The notes under the pieces are model-generated. The model searched no databases. It worked only from the letters and a program-made list of their open reading frames with translations, and was not told the DNA's origin. From Chrysemys picta bellii (taxonomy: Eukaryota > Chordata > Testudines > Emydidae): 64,000 bases of DNA. The stretch spans positions 91,496,009 through 91,560,008 of the forward strand of contig NC_088794.1 of the NCBI RefSeq assembly GCF_011386835.1. The letters run 5' to 3'. Below are positions 36,701 through 48,850 of the stretch, piece after piece (position 1 is the first letter of the stretch; each line of letters starts with the position of its first letter). The translations under genes were made by a program, and so were the position numbers.

Positions 36701-36719
36701 CTTCATAGTGGCTCGTTCG

Positions 36720-37620
36720 AAGCGGAGAGAGGAAGGAAGCTGCCGTCAGTGTAACACTAGAGCCAGTCCCGCCCCCCAACACTCACCCAAGCGCACCCCT
36801 GGGCGGAAGGTGGTCGGTGCATCAGTCCTCCCGCAGTGCGGGCGGGGCGGCCTGAACCCGCACGATGGCATTAGCCGCCCGGGGCACGCTCCGCGGAGCT
36901 GGTACGTTCTGCGCGCAGATGCTGCTGCTCCGATCCTGCCACCGCTTGCTCAGGCGCGGCCAAGCCCGGGCACTGGGAGCCGCCGCCGCCGCCGCCTCCT
37001 CCATGGCGCCCAGTGTTCAGTTCTCGCCCGCCCAACGCAGCCTGTTCGATGAGCCGCTGGCCATCGCGGTGCAGGGGCTGTGCCCGCAACAGGAGGTCAC
37101 TCTCCGTCTGTCTCTGCAGGACGAGGGGGGCGAGCTCTTCCAGTCCTGCGCCCGCTACCAGGCAGGGAGCAGCGGGGAGCTGGACCTCACCCGCTCCCCG
37201 GCGCTGCCGGGACTGGGAGGCAGCTTCTCCGGCCTGGAGCCCATGGGGCTGTTCTGGTCCCTTCAGCCCCAGAAACCCTTCAGGCGGCTGGTGAAGCGGG
37301 ATGTGGAGAGCCCCTTCTGCCTGGAGCTGGAGGTGTTCGAGGGCCACGGGCCCCTCCCCAGCCGGCTGCTGGCCAGGGGTGCCCACGAGCGGGGCTTCCT
37401 GCGGGACGGGGTGAGGAGGATCCCGGTGCGAGAGGGGAGGATCCGGGCCACACTTTTCCTGCCTCCTGGTGAGTAACCGGCCACTGCCCCTACGCCTCTC
37501 TCCTCGGGGCTTCCACCGGCAGCCGGGCAGGGCGCGGCCCCTCAGCCTGCTGAGTCGCGCGTTCCACAGGGCGTCGGGATTTCCCGCCTCATTTCCAGAG
37601 GGAGTCCCGGGGAGCCCCTC
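36720..37620 (+). promoter_or_regulatory. CpG island over the ACOT2-like promoter and exon 1
   Basis: GC- and CpG-dense stretch ('gggcggggcggcctg' just upstream of the ATG) in otherwise AT-rich surroundings. No TATA box is visible. This suggests a broad, CpG-island type promoter with start sites around 36750-36860. Confidence 0.6.
36865..37468 (+). CDS. ACOT2: ACOT2-like exon 1
   Basis: Residues 1-201 plus one base, including presequence and whole BAAT/ACOT N-terminal domain. Start context CACGATGG. Donor CCTG|GTGAGT. Strongly GC-rich compared with exons 2 and 3. Confidence 0.92.
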
Positions 37621-40600
37621 TCCCTGCTGCTCAATGTTACACACAACCCTGCCCCGCGCCAAAAGCGAGTGGCCCAGAACCATTCAAAAACGGGCTTCGC
37701 ATTAAAGTGCAGCCCCCTTCCGCAAAGCCGCACATAATGTCACTCCACTAGACCTCAGTCTTCCATTCGACATCCGTATAAACACCACACACACAGGAGT
37801 TTTCAGCTTCCAAAATAAACCTTCGTACACGGGGAGCTCTCAGAAGAGTAGCACAGTAACTGCCCTATGGCCCACGGAGCCCCTAACCTAGGGCACATAC
37901 CAATCGCTATAGTATCTAAGCACCAATGAGGCTGAGCCAAGGATGCAGTTCTCCAAACATCTTCATAACTTCACTCACTCCATACTGGGAGCATGGCTAA
38001 CGCCACACCAAACAACGGGGAAGGAAGGTGGCAGCAGCAGTGGTCACCTTTATCCTGTGGGTTCTCACCTAAGATGTGGGAGACCCTGGTTCAGTTCACC
38101 CTTCAGCCTGGTAAGGGATTTGAATGGGGATCTATCATCTCTCTGATGAGTGTCCTAACCACTGACTATGGCAAAGGTCCTCAAAGTGTGTGGCATTTAC
38201 CTTTACTTGTGACTGTAACGTCTGAAGGGCGGGCACTAAGGAGGGCTGCCCCAGCCAGACAGGATGTCCCAGCTGGGGACAGGTGGGTGGAGGTGGTGAG
38301 AGAAAGAGGGACCTGCGGGCCCTCACACCCCAAAACCCGCCGGAGGTCCCTAAGGGTGTGTGGAGAACAGTCCGGTGGGGTCTGGGCTAGCCACCAGAGG
38401 GGGGGGAGGGAGCGCTACCCAGCCCTTCCCCTTGACACCCCCAGCTCTGCTCCAGTCCCGCCCCCCAGCCGTGTCCCTGGCTCCCATCCCCAGCTGCAGC
38501 CCCATTGCCACGGCCCCGCTCCTGGCCCCGGCTTCTGCGGGAGTACGGACGGGGTAAGGTGGGGCATGACCCTCAAAAGTTTGGGGACTGCTGAACTATG
38601 GGATATTCTGATGCAGGTTGGTCTTAGTCTCTCTTGTCAAAGCCTTTAAATATTAATTGATCCAGAGAGAGAATCATTCTATAGTCCAATAGTTAGGGCA
38701 CTCTCCTGAGATGAGATAAAACCCCTCCAGTCCCTTCACCTCGACAAGCAGAGAGAGGAATTGAACCAGGTTGTCCCATATCCTGAGTGAGTATAATAAC
38801 CACTGGGCTAACAGTTATGAGGGAGTCCACCTCCTCCTCCTCCCCTCTGCCATTTTGAGCGGAGGTAGGTAAGCATCCAAACTGCTTGCAAGAAACAGGT
38901 TAGGCACCAACATGGCCTAACTCCAAGAAAGGGGTTCTTTGGAGGGCTAGTGGACATAGGCACCTAACGCCCTGAGAGGGGTTGTGCTTAGGACACACAC
39001 CTCTTGTCACATCTCCCATTGGCTAACACGTGGCTCCCCTCCTTGTGTGCTGGCTTTTGAAGTTTGCTTTCTAAGGTGCCTGTCTCTCCCTATTCATTGA
39101 GACTAGGCACCTAACTCAGGCTTTGTGGATTCCAGTGACTTTTCAAAGTACTAAAAGATAAGGATTGCAACACCTAAGGCCCTCTGTGGATCCAGGCCTA
39201 ACTGACTTTTCTGACGTGGATATAGTATGAAACAGCCATTGTGGGGTTGGCTGGGCTCCCAAAGGTGTCCATGCTGAATTTCTTAACTCTGTCAATTAAC
39301 CTGAATGCTATTGATCACAAACTGTCAATACATTTGCAGACTTTTGCAATGATTCCCAGGCTGCATTCCTTACTTTCTGCACGCCAAGTTCCGAAAGGGA
39401 GAATTGCTCATATGCCTGAGGGCTATCACGTGCAGGGAGGGCGACTCTAGTTCATTAACCTTCTTGCTCAACAATGGAGCTGTTCAGGAGGTTAGTGAGG
39501 AAGTATGGGGGATAAAGAGGGTTGAGCTATGTCCTCAATAACTAGTTTTCTATATATTTCCATCTTTTTTGACTTGTTAGTTTGGTGAAGTATCTTAGGC
39601 CATGATTAACATAGACTCTGGCAAAGATGAGGGATGGACTGAAACTCAATCAAGCCGAGACAGTGCCAGAAATTATATTAGCAGCCTTGACTGGTGGGGC
39701 ATGCTCACTCTTTATTTCTCAGATTCTTAACCTTGGAGTCTTTCTGAAGTCTACAGTTGCTCTTCATGTGCCCTGGGATCAATGTTAGTCAAGACCACTT
39801 TTTAATCATTTATACTTAACGAGAAGACTGCATCCTTTTCTTTTGCATGCAGACCTCACCAATGATAACCAGAAATTTATCTAACATCAAAATTATCTGA
39901 ATACAGGTCTTTCTGTGTAGGGCTGTACTTAATGGTTTGGATACAGAGTATATAAGACACCAACTCTTCCCATGTTGTACCATGGCCGCTGCAGGAATGT
40001 GTTGTGTGTTTGAATTTAATAATTTGAGATTGTCAAATAGGCTCAAATGGAATCATTTAATCAAAGATTAACAATCAGAGATTAGTACAGCACTACACAG
40101 AATACAGGAAGACATACTTTACCACCCCAAAGATGATGAAGAGAAGGTAATTTGGTCCCTTCCTGTGTACCCAGTGGAATGCTGACAGTGTTCGTTCCCA
40201 ATCCAAGTCCGCAAACCTCTGTCCTTTTATAGAGTGTGAGACAAAGAAGCTCCTTTTTGGAGGGAAAATACTTTCCCATAATTAATTGCACTATGTGTTC
40301 TGTTTTGAAATTTTCATTGTACCTAATTACTTATGGGATTTCTTTTATGGTATCTTTAGGTTACAGGATTGATAAGCCAAAGGGAATTCTAATTTGGTCA
40401 TTATTACTGAGACATGGGACAATCAGCAGTTCTTATTGAGTTTATAAACATCTTTCAATGGATCCTTATTTAATCCATTACAGAAAACATGTGCAATAAC
40501 AAATCCCTTATCAATCATCCAGTTTTGTTTATAACATACTTCTGTAGACACTTTTAGTAGTTTGAGGGCTATTTTCCCTGGACATTCATTCATTCATTGA

Positions 40601-43600
40601 TTGCCCTACATAAATATATGTAGGACAATAAATAGATACACAGAATAAAAATGCATATAATAGAATTAAGAGTGTTTAACATACAAAAATGATTAAAAGT
40701 TAATATTTAATAACACAGGAGGGACTCCAGCTAACACTCACCACCTGATTATAAAAAGGAGGTAACAACGTGATCTCAGTGAAGTCCAAGACTCTGAAAC
40801 TTGTCTTCTGCCCAGGGCTGGCTCCAGCGTTTTTGCCGCCCCAAGCGGCAAAAAAAAAAAAAAAAGAAGCCACGATCGGCGGCAGCTCTACCACCGCTGC
40901 TTCGTTCTTGGGTGGCAATTCGGTGGCAGGTCCTTTCCTCTGAGAGGGACTGAGGGACCCGCCTCTGAATTGCCACCGAAAAGCCGGACATGCCGCTCCT
41001 TTCCGTTGGCCGCCCCAAGCACCTGCTTGCGGTGCTGATGCCTGGAGCCGGCCCTGCTTCTGCCTTGGTGCACTAGATCTTGGATTTGATTACCTGCAGG
41101 ACCCATTGCAAGAACCACATGTTTCTGAGGCCTTCTCTAAGTATGGGGCAAGGTGGAGTCAAACTGAGAGACTGATGAAGGTTCATAGAATCATAGAATC
41201 ATAGAATATCAGAGTTGGAAGGGACCTCAAGAGGTCATCTAGTCCAACCCCCTGCTCAAAGCAGGACCAATTCCCAGCTAAATCATCCCAGCCAGGGCTT
41301 TGTCAAGCCGGGCCTTAAAAACCTCCAAGGAAGGAGACTCCACCACCTCCCTAGGTAACGCATTCCAGTGTTTCACCACCCTCCTAGTGAAATAGTTTTT
41401 CCTGATATCCAACCTGGACCTCCCCCACCGCAACTTGAGACCATTGCTCCTTGTTCTGTCATCTGCCACCACTGAGAACAGCCGAGCTCCATCCTCTTTG
41501 GAACCCCCCTTCAGGTAGTTGAAGGCTGCTATCAAATCCCCCCTCATTCTTCTCTTCTGGAGACTAAACAATCCCAGTTCTCTCAGCCTCTCCTCATAAG
41601 TCATGTGCTCCAGACCCCTAATCATTTTTGTTGCCCTCCGCTGGACTCTTTCCAATTTTTCCACATCCTTCTTGTAGTGTGGGGCCCAAAACTGGACACA
41701 GTATTCCAGATGAGGCCTCACCAATGTCGAATAAAGGGGAACGATCACGTTCCTCGATCTGCTGGCAATGCCCCTACTTATACAGCCCAAAATGCCGTTA
41801 GCCTTCTTGGCAACAAGAGCACACTGTTGACTCATATCCAGCTTCTCGTCCACTGTGACCCCTAGGTCCTTTTCAGCAGAACTGCTACCTAGCCATTCGG
41901 TCCCTAGTCTGTAGCAGTGCATGGGATTCTTCCGTCCTAAGTGCAGGACTCTGCACTTGTCCTTGTTGAACCTCATCAGGTTTTTTTCTGCCCAATCCTC
42001 TAATTTGTCTAGGTCCCTCTGTATCCGATCCCTACCCTCTAGTGTATCTACCACGCCTCCTAGTTTAGTGTCATCTGCAAACTTGCTGAGAGTGCAGTCC
42101 ACACCATCCTCCAGATCATTAATAAAGATATTAAACAAAACCGGCCCCAGGACCGACCCTTGGGGCACTCCACTTGAAACCGGCTGCCAACTAGACATGG
42201 AGCCATTGATCACTACCCGTTGAGCCCGACGATCTAGCCAGCTTTCTATCCACCTTACAGTCCATTCATCCAGCCCATACTTCTTTAACTTGGTGGCAAG
42301 AATACTGTGGGAGACAGTATCAAAAGCTTTGCTAAAGTCAAGAAATAACACATCCACTGCTTTCCCCTCATCCACAGAGCCAGTTATCTCATCATAGAAG
42401 GCAATTAGGTTAGTCAGGCACGACTTCCCCTTCGTGAATCCATGCTGACTGTTCCTGATCACTTTCCTTTCCTCTAAATGTTTCATAATTGATTCCTTGA
42501 GGACCTGCTCCATAATTTTTCCAGGGACTGAGGTGAGGCTGACTGGCCTGTAGTTCCCCGGATCCTCCTTCTTCCCTTTTTTAAAGATGGGCACTACATT
42601 AGCCTTTTTCCAGTCATCTGGGACCTCCCCCGATCGCCATGAGTTTTCAAAAATAATGGCTAATGGCTCTGCAATCTCACCCGCCAACTCCTTTAGCACC
42701 CTCGGATGCAGCGCATCCGGCCCCATGGACTTGTGCACGTCCAGTTTTTCTAAATAGTCCCGAACCACTTCTTTCTCCACAGAGGGCTGGTCACCTTCTC
42801 CCCATGCTGTACTGCCCAGTGCAGCAATCTGGGAGCTGACCTTGTGCGTGAAGACAGAGGCAAAAAAATCATTGAGTACATTAGCTTTTAGGTTTAAAGG
42901 AATTGGAGACTTGTGTCTGCAATGCAGCTGATTTTTTTTTCTTTTTGGTAAATTTTATTGAATAATACAGATTTCTGGCACCTAAATCATAAGATAGACA
43001 TGTCGAGGAAATCGCAATCAATAATGGCTTGTCAAATAATCCTTGGTTTCTTCAGTAATTGCAAGAATATGTATTATTATCCAGACCTGCACATGACATA
43101 GCAGGTTTTCTATTCTAATCTCCGAAGTATTTAGTAGTTTATGGAGAGCCTAGTGAACCTTCATCTTGTAGCTTTTCTTAAAAATTTAGAGCAAGGTAAG
43201 TCCAAATGGTTTGAAATTTGGAATGTAAAGGAAGAATTTTGAGCTAATTGCATCCCTTTATTTGGTTTCCTACAGAAGATGGCCCCTTTCCTGGAATCAT
43301 TGACATATATGGTACTGGAGGGGGGCTTCCTGAATATAGGGCAAGCCTGCTGGCCAATCATGGCTTTGCCACACTGGCTCTGGCTTACTATGGCTATGAA
43401 GATCTCCCCAAAGATATGAAGGAATTCCATCTAGAGTATTTTGAGGAAGCTGTGAACTATATGTTGCAACACTCACAGGTCAGTTTATTCATGGGTGTTC
43501 CCATGATACAGGGAGCTCTCATCATAAGGCTGTTGTAAAGCAATATTTGATACACAGCTGCTGTGCTTAAAATCTCAGCTCTATCAAAGTCCATTGTAAA

Positions 43601-46600
43601 CAACTTGTATTGGTAATCCTCTATGACTGGTCCATTTGAGCTTTGCATTTTAGCTGATACCATTTCCTGGGGGGTGTCTTACTGACACCCTCTCTCATCC
43701 CCCAACCCACCCACCTACACATCATTATAAAATTCTACTGAAGTTGTGTTTGTCTCTAAGGTGCCACAAGTACTCCGTTTCTTTTGAGGGCTGTTGCCGG
43801 AGATTCTCAAGCTTCCAAAAGGGGTTTTGTTTTATTTTTTCTGTAGATTGGCCATGACAGAGTATTTTTATGCATGTTAAGCTTCTGTGATCCACAGTTT
43901 AAGGAAGTCCACAAACACTAAGGCTGGTCCCCATTAAGCCCCCACTTCGGACTAAGGTACGCAAATTCAGTACGCAAATTCAGCTACGTTAATAACGTAG
44001 CTGAATTCGAAGTACCTTAGTCCGAACTTACCGCGGGTCCAGACGCGGCAGGAAGGCTCCCCCGTCGATGCCGCGTACTCCTCTCGGCGAGCTGGAGTAC
44101 CGGCGTCGACGGCAAGCACTTCCGGGATCGATCCCAGAACATCGATTGCCTGCCGCCGGACCCTCCGGTAAGTGAAGACGTACCCTAAGTTATTGCCTTT
44201 GAGTTTAAGAAGCTGTTATGGTCACTACTAAATGTTAAAATTTTGTATTCTGGAACTGCATTTGTTTCCAGTACCTGGTGATGGATATTTTGAGGCCTTG
44301 TCTTTGTACAATTTATAATAGCCACAACCACTAGAGCCACTCTAATCTACCCAAAAGTCTATTGGTAAAATCCCCTTTCTCTCCCACCATACTAAGCACA
44401 GGATGCCCCACCCTCTTTGAATGCTGTCAGTGCCTCCGTCCCCCATTATATTTTCTATCATGTTAAAGTTCCATGCCCTTCATCTTTTGAAGGCCCTGCA
44501 TAATTTTACCCCTACCTCCAGTTCTTTGAAGCCAGTGGAGTTGCAACCACTTATGCTAGTGGTGAAACAGGTGGTGAAGGAGAGTAATCTTAGTAAACTA
44601 TGGCACAGTCTTTAGTTAAGTGTTCATATTTGAGTGTCTTACACTTGATGAGCACTCTGGAATCATTATGGAGTTAGCGAACCTGGTTAGATTAAATCCT
44701 TTACAAATATTTTATCTCCAAAATCATGCTGTTTTTTATTGTAATGAATTTGCATTTATAAATGGGAAACTATATAGGAAAGTGCTCTGGAAGCACCAGT
44801 GACAGTTCCATAATTACGGTTGAGTATTTTGAACTAAAAGCAGGGATTCAATTACTGGTATTTTAAAGAAGATTACAGTGTATCCTTTCCAAAATTACAG
44901 CACTTATTCTTTGAGTAAATTCTTATAAATGTCTTTCTTTACAAGTACACTGTGAGTAGTTTGAGATAAAAAATAATTAAAATGGGCCTTTTTAAGAATT
45001 CTTTTTCTATGCCAAATTATCTTAATAATAGAATAATGCGGACTCTTCAAACTTCCTGAACAGTTTTCTGCATCAGCTACAGTTGAAGAAACATTCTCGG
45101 GATTAATATTCATTTTTAGCATTATTATTAACTGAACATTTCTCCTTCAGCAGCGGTAGAATAATAATGATGTTCTACAGAGAATTCAGTGAAGAACTGG
45201 CCCCTTTCAAAATGGCTGCCATCTCTCATTTTCCCAATGAGAGGGATGCCGAGCTGCCTTCACATTGCTGGCCAGGGCGGAAAACATTTTTGGTGCCTTC
45301 TCCCAAGCAGCTGAGAAGGGAGGGCGGTGGGGGAAAGGCCAACCAATTGGAGTGGAGGGAAAAAAAGCCAATCTGTGCCAGCACCTCCTGGAAGAAGGTA
45401 CCTAGATCAACTACCCCTCTTACCCGCCCCTAGAACCGGTCATGGGTGGCTTCCACTAGTGACCACTATGAGGGAGGACAAATTGAATGTACAGTATCTT
45501 TAAAAATTGGTTTTACTCTCATCTGGGGCTGCAAACCCTATTGTGCACTAATTATAATTATATGATTATTGTATTGCATCAATATAGACTGGAGTTAAAG
45601 TTGTTTGGGTGCCTTAACTGTGTTTTACTATATCTTAATATGTTTGGATTTCTTTAAGTAGAACCCTAACTCTGAATTTCCTGGGCTTGTAATACTTGGT
45701 GTGAGGATAATTAGTATGACAACTGCCATCTTATTTGACATCAGGATTCAACTGGGGACCTCCAGAGTTCTAAGCACAAATCTATCTACTGATTGAGCAA
45801 AAGAGCCAGGTTCCATAGCTGGGAGTTGTAAACAACTTGCATCCTCTTCCCTTAGGCACAGTGGAGGAAGTATAACACACATGTCCAGTGGGTACAACAG
45901 CATCTCTGAAATGTTTTTTCTTTAAAATGCCAATACGTACTCAGTCTTAACACCAGTTTATCATAGTTTTTATCTGGGAATTAATATTCAGTATAGATGT
46001 CCTCCTCTTTCCCTAACACACTAGATCTGAAAACAACCTAGGATATAGTTGTTTTAAAACGTGTATATCTGTTTGCAAGGTGTTTTTTTGAGAGTAAGTT
46101 CAAACCCAGCTAAAATTCAAGGGGACCCCCTCAGTGAGTTATACTTAGAAGTGAGGTTGAAGCCATTCCTCAAGTTGTGATCTCATAAATTATGCAGAAT
46201 TGGGCTGAACTAATGCATGGATGGAAGAATTATAAGGAAAACCTAGGCTACTACAGGAAAGTTTATTGCTGATTCAGTAAGTGGCTTTTCTCCTAGGAGT
46301 TAATATTAATTAGTTATCTGTAATACCATCACTTTGCAATGTAAAAACAGTCACTTTACCCCACTCCAGATGTGGCAACATTCACTAGAGGGTGAATAGA
46401 TTTCTATGAAGTTCATACAGTTATCAGAGTTTGAGCCCTTAGCACCTTTTATCCATTTGAAGCTTTATAGAAATGTAAGATTATTAATTTCCATTCAGTG
46501 CTAATGAGCTCTCTTTCTCTCCCACTCAGGTTAAAGGTCCAGGAATTGGGTTACTTGGAATCTCTAAAGGTGGTGACCTATGTATCTCCATGGCTTCCTT

Positions 46601-47132
46601 CTTAAAAGGCATTACTGCCACTGTCACCATCAATGGCTCTGTGGCCAATGTGGGTGCAGTGCTTCGTTACAAGGATATCACCATTCCACCTCTTGGCATC
46701 AATCGGAAGCGCATCAAGATTGATAAGTCTGGGATTGCAGATATTGTGGATGTCTTGAATAACCCACTAGAGGGACCTGACCGTCAAAGCTTTATCCCAC
46801 TGGAGAAGGCTGAGGGGCACTTCCTGTTCATTGTTGGCAAAGATGATCATAACTGGAAGAGTGAATTCTTTGCCACTGAAGCCTCCAATCGTTTGCAGGC
46901 TCATGGGAAGGAAAAGCCTGTGATAGTCTGTTACCCTGGAGCAGGGCATTATATTGAACCACCCTTTTCCCCAATGTGCTCAGCCTCAATGCACCTGTTG
47001 GTTGGCAACCCTGTGATCTGGGGAGGTGAGCCCAAAGCTCATTCTGTGGCACAAGTGGATGCTTGGCAGAAAATCCAAGCCTTCTTCCACAAACACCTCA
47101 GTGGTAAACAATGTGTAACAGGCAAGCTGTGA
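36865..47132 (+). CDS. ACOT2: Type I acyl-CoA thioesterase, ACOT2-like (complete, 3 exons)
   Basis: Exons 36865-37468, 43276-43478 and 46530-47132 join to 469 codons plus TGA. The product should hydrolyse acyl-CoA to free fatty acid and CoA. The N-terminal domain of the BAAT/ACOT family (about residues 55-200, with EPMGLFWSL) precedes an alpha/beta-hydrolase domain. Triad: Ser281 in GISKGG, Asp375 in KDDHNWKS, His409 in GAGHYIEPP, spaced exactly as in mammalian ACOT1/2. The first about 45 residues are rich in Arg and Ala with no acid, typical of a mitochondrial presequence, hence ACOT2-like. A second Met (MAPSVQF, at the mature start) could give a cytosolic form. The C-terminus is -GKL, not a canonical peroxisomal signal. 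Intron positions match the mammalian genes. Exact orthology among ACOT1/2/4/6 cannot be set from sequence alone. Confidence 0.92.
37620..38650 (+). other. ACOT2-like intron 1, first part
   Basis: CpG-island shoulder, then a GC-rich stretch (38220-38560) with long frames on both strands that I regard as compositional. No exon recognised. Confidence 0.3.
38659..39200. repeat. SINE-like or composite repeat with tRNA-like head
   Basis: 'atagtccaatagttagggcactctcctgagatg' resembles an A-box region of a tRNA-derived SINE. The body repeats 'aggcacctaac' / 'ggcacctaac' motifs, also seen at 20650-20760. Class uncertain. Confidence 0.35.
39200..40800 (+). other. ACOT2-like intron 1, middle part
   Basis: AT-rich; no gene or confident repeat seen. 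Confidence 0.3.
40813..41056. mobile_element. hAT MITE (CAGGGCCGGCTCC family), copy 2
   Basis: CAGGGCTGGCTCCAG...CTGGAGCCGGCCCTG ends, flanked by an exact 8-bp duplication CTTCTGCC (40805-40812, 41057-41064). Relative to copy 1 it lies inverted: the GCCGCCCCAAGCGGC and poly(A) segment is at its left end. Inserted in ACOT2-like intron 1. Confidence 0.85.
41182..42905 (-). mobile_element. CR1 LINE with long open reverse-transcriptase frame
   Basis: Encodes more than 500 codons without a stop (to 41278), from the fingers of the reverse transcriptase ([17 protein letters not shown]) through [25 protein letters not shown] and FADDTKLGG to the C-terminal domain. It ends with tandem ATTCTATG copies at 41182-41210, the CR1 3' hallmark. 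The 5' end is truncated at about 42905, so endonuclease and ORF1 are missing and the copy cannot move by itself. The open frame suggests a young insertion. It sits antisense in ACOT2-like intron 1. Confidence 0.95.
43276..43478 (+). CDS. ACOT2: ACOT2-like exon 2
   Basis: Residues 202-269: [20 protein letters not shown] through [15 protein letters not shown], the first strands of the alpha/beta-hydrolase fold. Acceptor TTTCCTACAG, donor ACAG|GTCAGT. Confidence 0.93.
43749..43790 (+). repeat. Fragment of the Penelope-like terminal repeat
   Basis: 'gtctctaaggtgccacaagtactcc' followed by 'tttctttt' is identical in part to the repeat at 58.9 kb. It lies in intron 2 of the ACOT2-like gene. Confidence 0.5.
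43919..44189. mobile_element. GC-rich hAT-like MITE with a large internal palindrome
   Basis: The left part folds back on itself: 43946-43960 (TTCGGACTAAGGTAC) pairs with 44012-44026, and inner arms around GCTACGTTAATAACGTAGC extend the stem. A 13-bp unit (TACGCAAATTCAG) is duplicated in tandem in one arm. The right end, GAAGACGTACCCTAAG, resembles the complement of turtle MITE ends. It is CpG-rich, so relatively young or unmethylated. Confidence 0.55.
44200..46500 (+). other. ACOT2-like intron 2, remainder
   Basis: No exon, RNA gene or confident repeat recognised. Confidence 0.3.
46530..47132 (+). CDS. ACOT2: ACOT2-like exon 3
   Basis: Residues 270-469 with the whole triad (Ser281, Asp375, His409), [16 protein letters not shown] near the end, and stop TGA. 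Acceptor TCTCTCCCACTCAG. Confidence 0.93.
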   Translation, partial: VKGPGIGLLGISKGGDLCISMASFLKGITATVTINGSVANVGAVLRYKDITIPPLGINRKRIKIDKSGIADIVDVLNNPLEGPDRQSFIPLEKAEGHFLFIVGKDDHNWKSEFFATEASNRLQAHGKEKPVIVCYPGAGHYIEPPFSPMCSASMHLLVGNPVIWGGEPKAHSVAQVDAWQKIQAFFHKHLSGKQCVTGKL

Positions 47133-47233
47133 CACACCTGGCTATAAGGTGCATTTTACAGATAAAATTACTAGTTGTTAAAGTTTACTTGGGTAAAAGA
47201 ATCTTTCAGTGAGTATGAAAGGGAATTTGAGTG

Positions 47234-47239
47234 AATAAA
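47234..47239 (+). terminator. Polyadenylation signal of the ACOT2-like gene
   Basis: AATAAA about 100 nt after the stop codon. A later AATTAAATAAATA cluster near 47630 could serve a longer 3' UTR. Confidence 0.5.
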
Positions 47240-47999
47240 TCTTTAAGCTGAATTTTTTTGTTCCTCTCCTCCACTGCCCAGGTTGCTGCTGGACCTTAGA
47301 GGACCAGAGGGTTTTCTGTTTTCTCAGCCCATGGGACATGACCCACTTGCAAGTCACACCCCACAAGTTGAGGATTAGTGCACAGTAGAGTTAACTTTCA
47401 GCCTACTGTGTGGGGATTTAGCCATTACATATGATTCTCATTCTAGTCTCATGGCTTGGATTATAAGCAACTGAATTGAAATATTGTCTGTTGCTTCTGA
47501 ATTAAATTTACTTAAACTGTTTGTTGGTTTGATAAGTTTCAAAATCCAGTGCCTTGCAAATCCAAGCTAAAATTGATTGACTGTAAAACCAACTCAGTGT
47601 TTTATGGAGGTTTTTTTTCATTATCATTAAAATTAAATAAATACATATTTGAGGATTTTCGTGCAGTTGTATTATAGGAAGTGCTGGCAGCAACACAGGT
47701 TAAGGTTGCCTAACACATTCCATTATAAGGCCGTATATTCAACTGATTGTAACCTTGCCAGACTTAAACTGTTTGGACTGAGATTTTCTGTGCCACTCAT
47801 CTGCCTTGGTCTGATTTTGTTTCAGCTAAAATGGGAATGCCATTCCAAGAAAGAGTAGGGAACTCTTTTGGTTTTCCTGTGTTAAAATGTTACAGCTACT
47901 TTATTCAGAAGTTGTAGTGCCTCAATGGTTTGGAGCAGGGACTCAAAATTTGGCAGGTGGATCACCTTAGTATCAGGGATATGCCTCTTGTTGATTTGT

Positions 48000-48850
48000 A
48001 AAAATCTGCCCAATTTAGCTAAATTATAAGCCTCTAGAAATTGAAGTTTGCACATGCTCATTAAAGGTTTGTTAGAGGCTGACAGTATTCATCTTTAAAG
48101 ATTCTCTCTGCAATGAGCACATCCCTTCCCCATACAGCTTCTTGTGCTGACCAGACTGAGCATGATCCATTCCAAGGTTGCATGGGCTGAGCAGGATTTT
48201 TCCTGAAATTGCTCCTCCTGCCTGCTGTAGCACTAAACACAAGTACAGAGAGCAGGGAGTGTCTTTCCTTTGATCTCAGTGACCCCACTGCTGGAGCATT
48301 GGCTGTGTAGAGGGAAAGGAAGGTGCAGCCTGAGTTGCTCAAATTCAGAGGGATGAGAAGAGAACACAGTCTGTGGGAGGAGATGGAAGCAGGGGAGATA
48401 AAAACAGAAGGGGCCAGGTGGGGGGAGATGGAGCAGAAGGGTCTATAACCACTAGAGAGACACTCATTTCTGAACATGGAATACAGTCCAGAATTCCTGA
48501 GTCCCAACAAAACTCTGCTGTCAGCAAATCGCTGTCAAACCCATTAACGAAGAGTGTGTTCCATGCCTCTTTAGTGACTGGTGCACCTACAGGATAATAG
48601 CCTACTACTATAACCAATTACTCCATTGGTGCAAGTGATAGAGATCTATGCTGTGGTGGATCTAAAAGTTATAATCCTGTTGATGACCTATGTTGGGGTT
48701 AATATGGCTTCACATGATGGAATTTTTGATTTAGTACTTTGCTTTTAAAAAAAAACAACAACCAAGGAAATTATATAGAAAACCACCCCATTAAAAGAAC
48801 GTTAAGGCTGCAAGATCAAGCACTCGGAAGTCATGAAATGTCAGAAGTAG
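48000..48850. repeat. Diverged unclassified interspersed repeat, copy 2
   Basis: Counterpart of 8400-9300 in the same orientation ('attaaaagaacgttaaggctgcaa...aagcactcggaagtcatgaaatg'). The purine-rich part at 48340-48440 gives spurious frames. Confidence 0.4.

Noticed and set aside
36871..37683. 270-codon open frame on the minus strand opposite ACOT2-like exon 1
   Set aside because: It is the antisense shadow of a GC-rich coding exon with no independent domain or splice context.
37993..38649. 218-codon plus-strand frame in ACOT2-like intron 1
   Set aside because: GC-rich and repetitive, with no domain, and its start lies in repeat-like DNA; more likely chance.
44904..45122. Short minus-strand frame with a transposase-like look
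   Set aside because: Only a 72-codon fragment with no diagnostic motif; cannot be supported.
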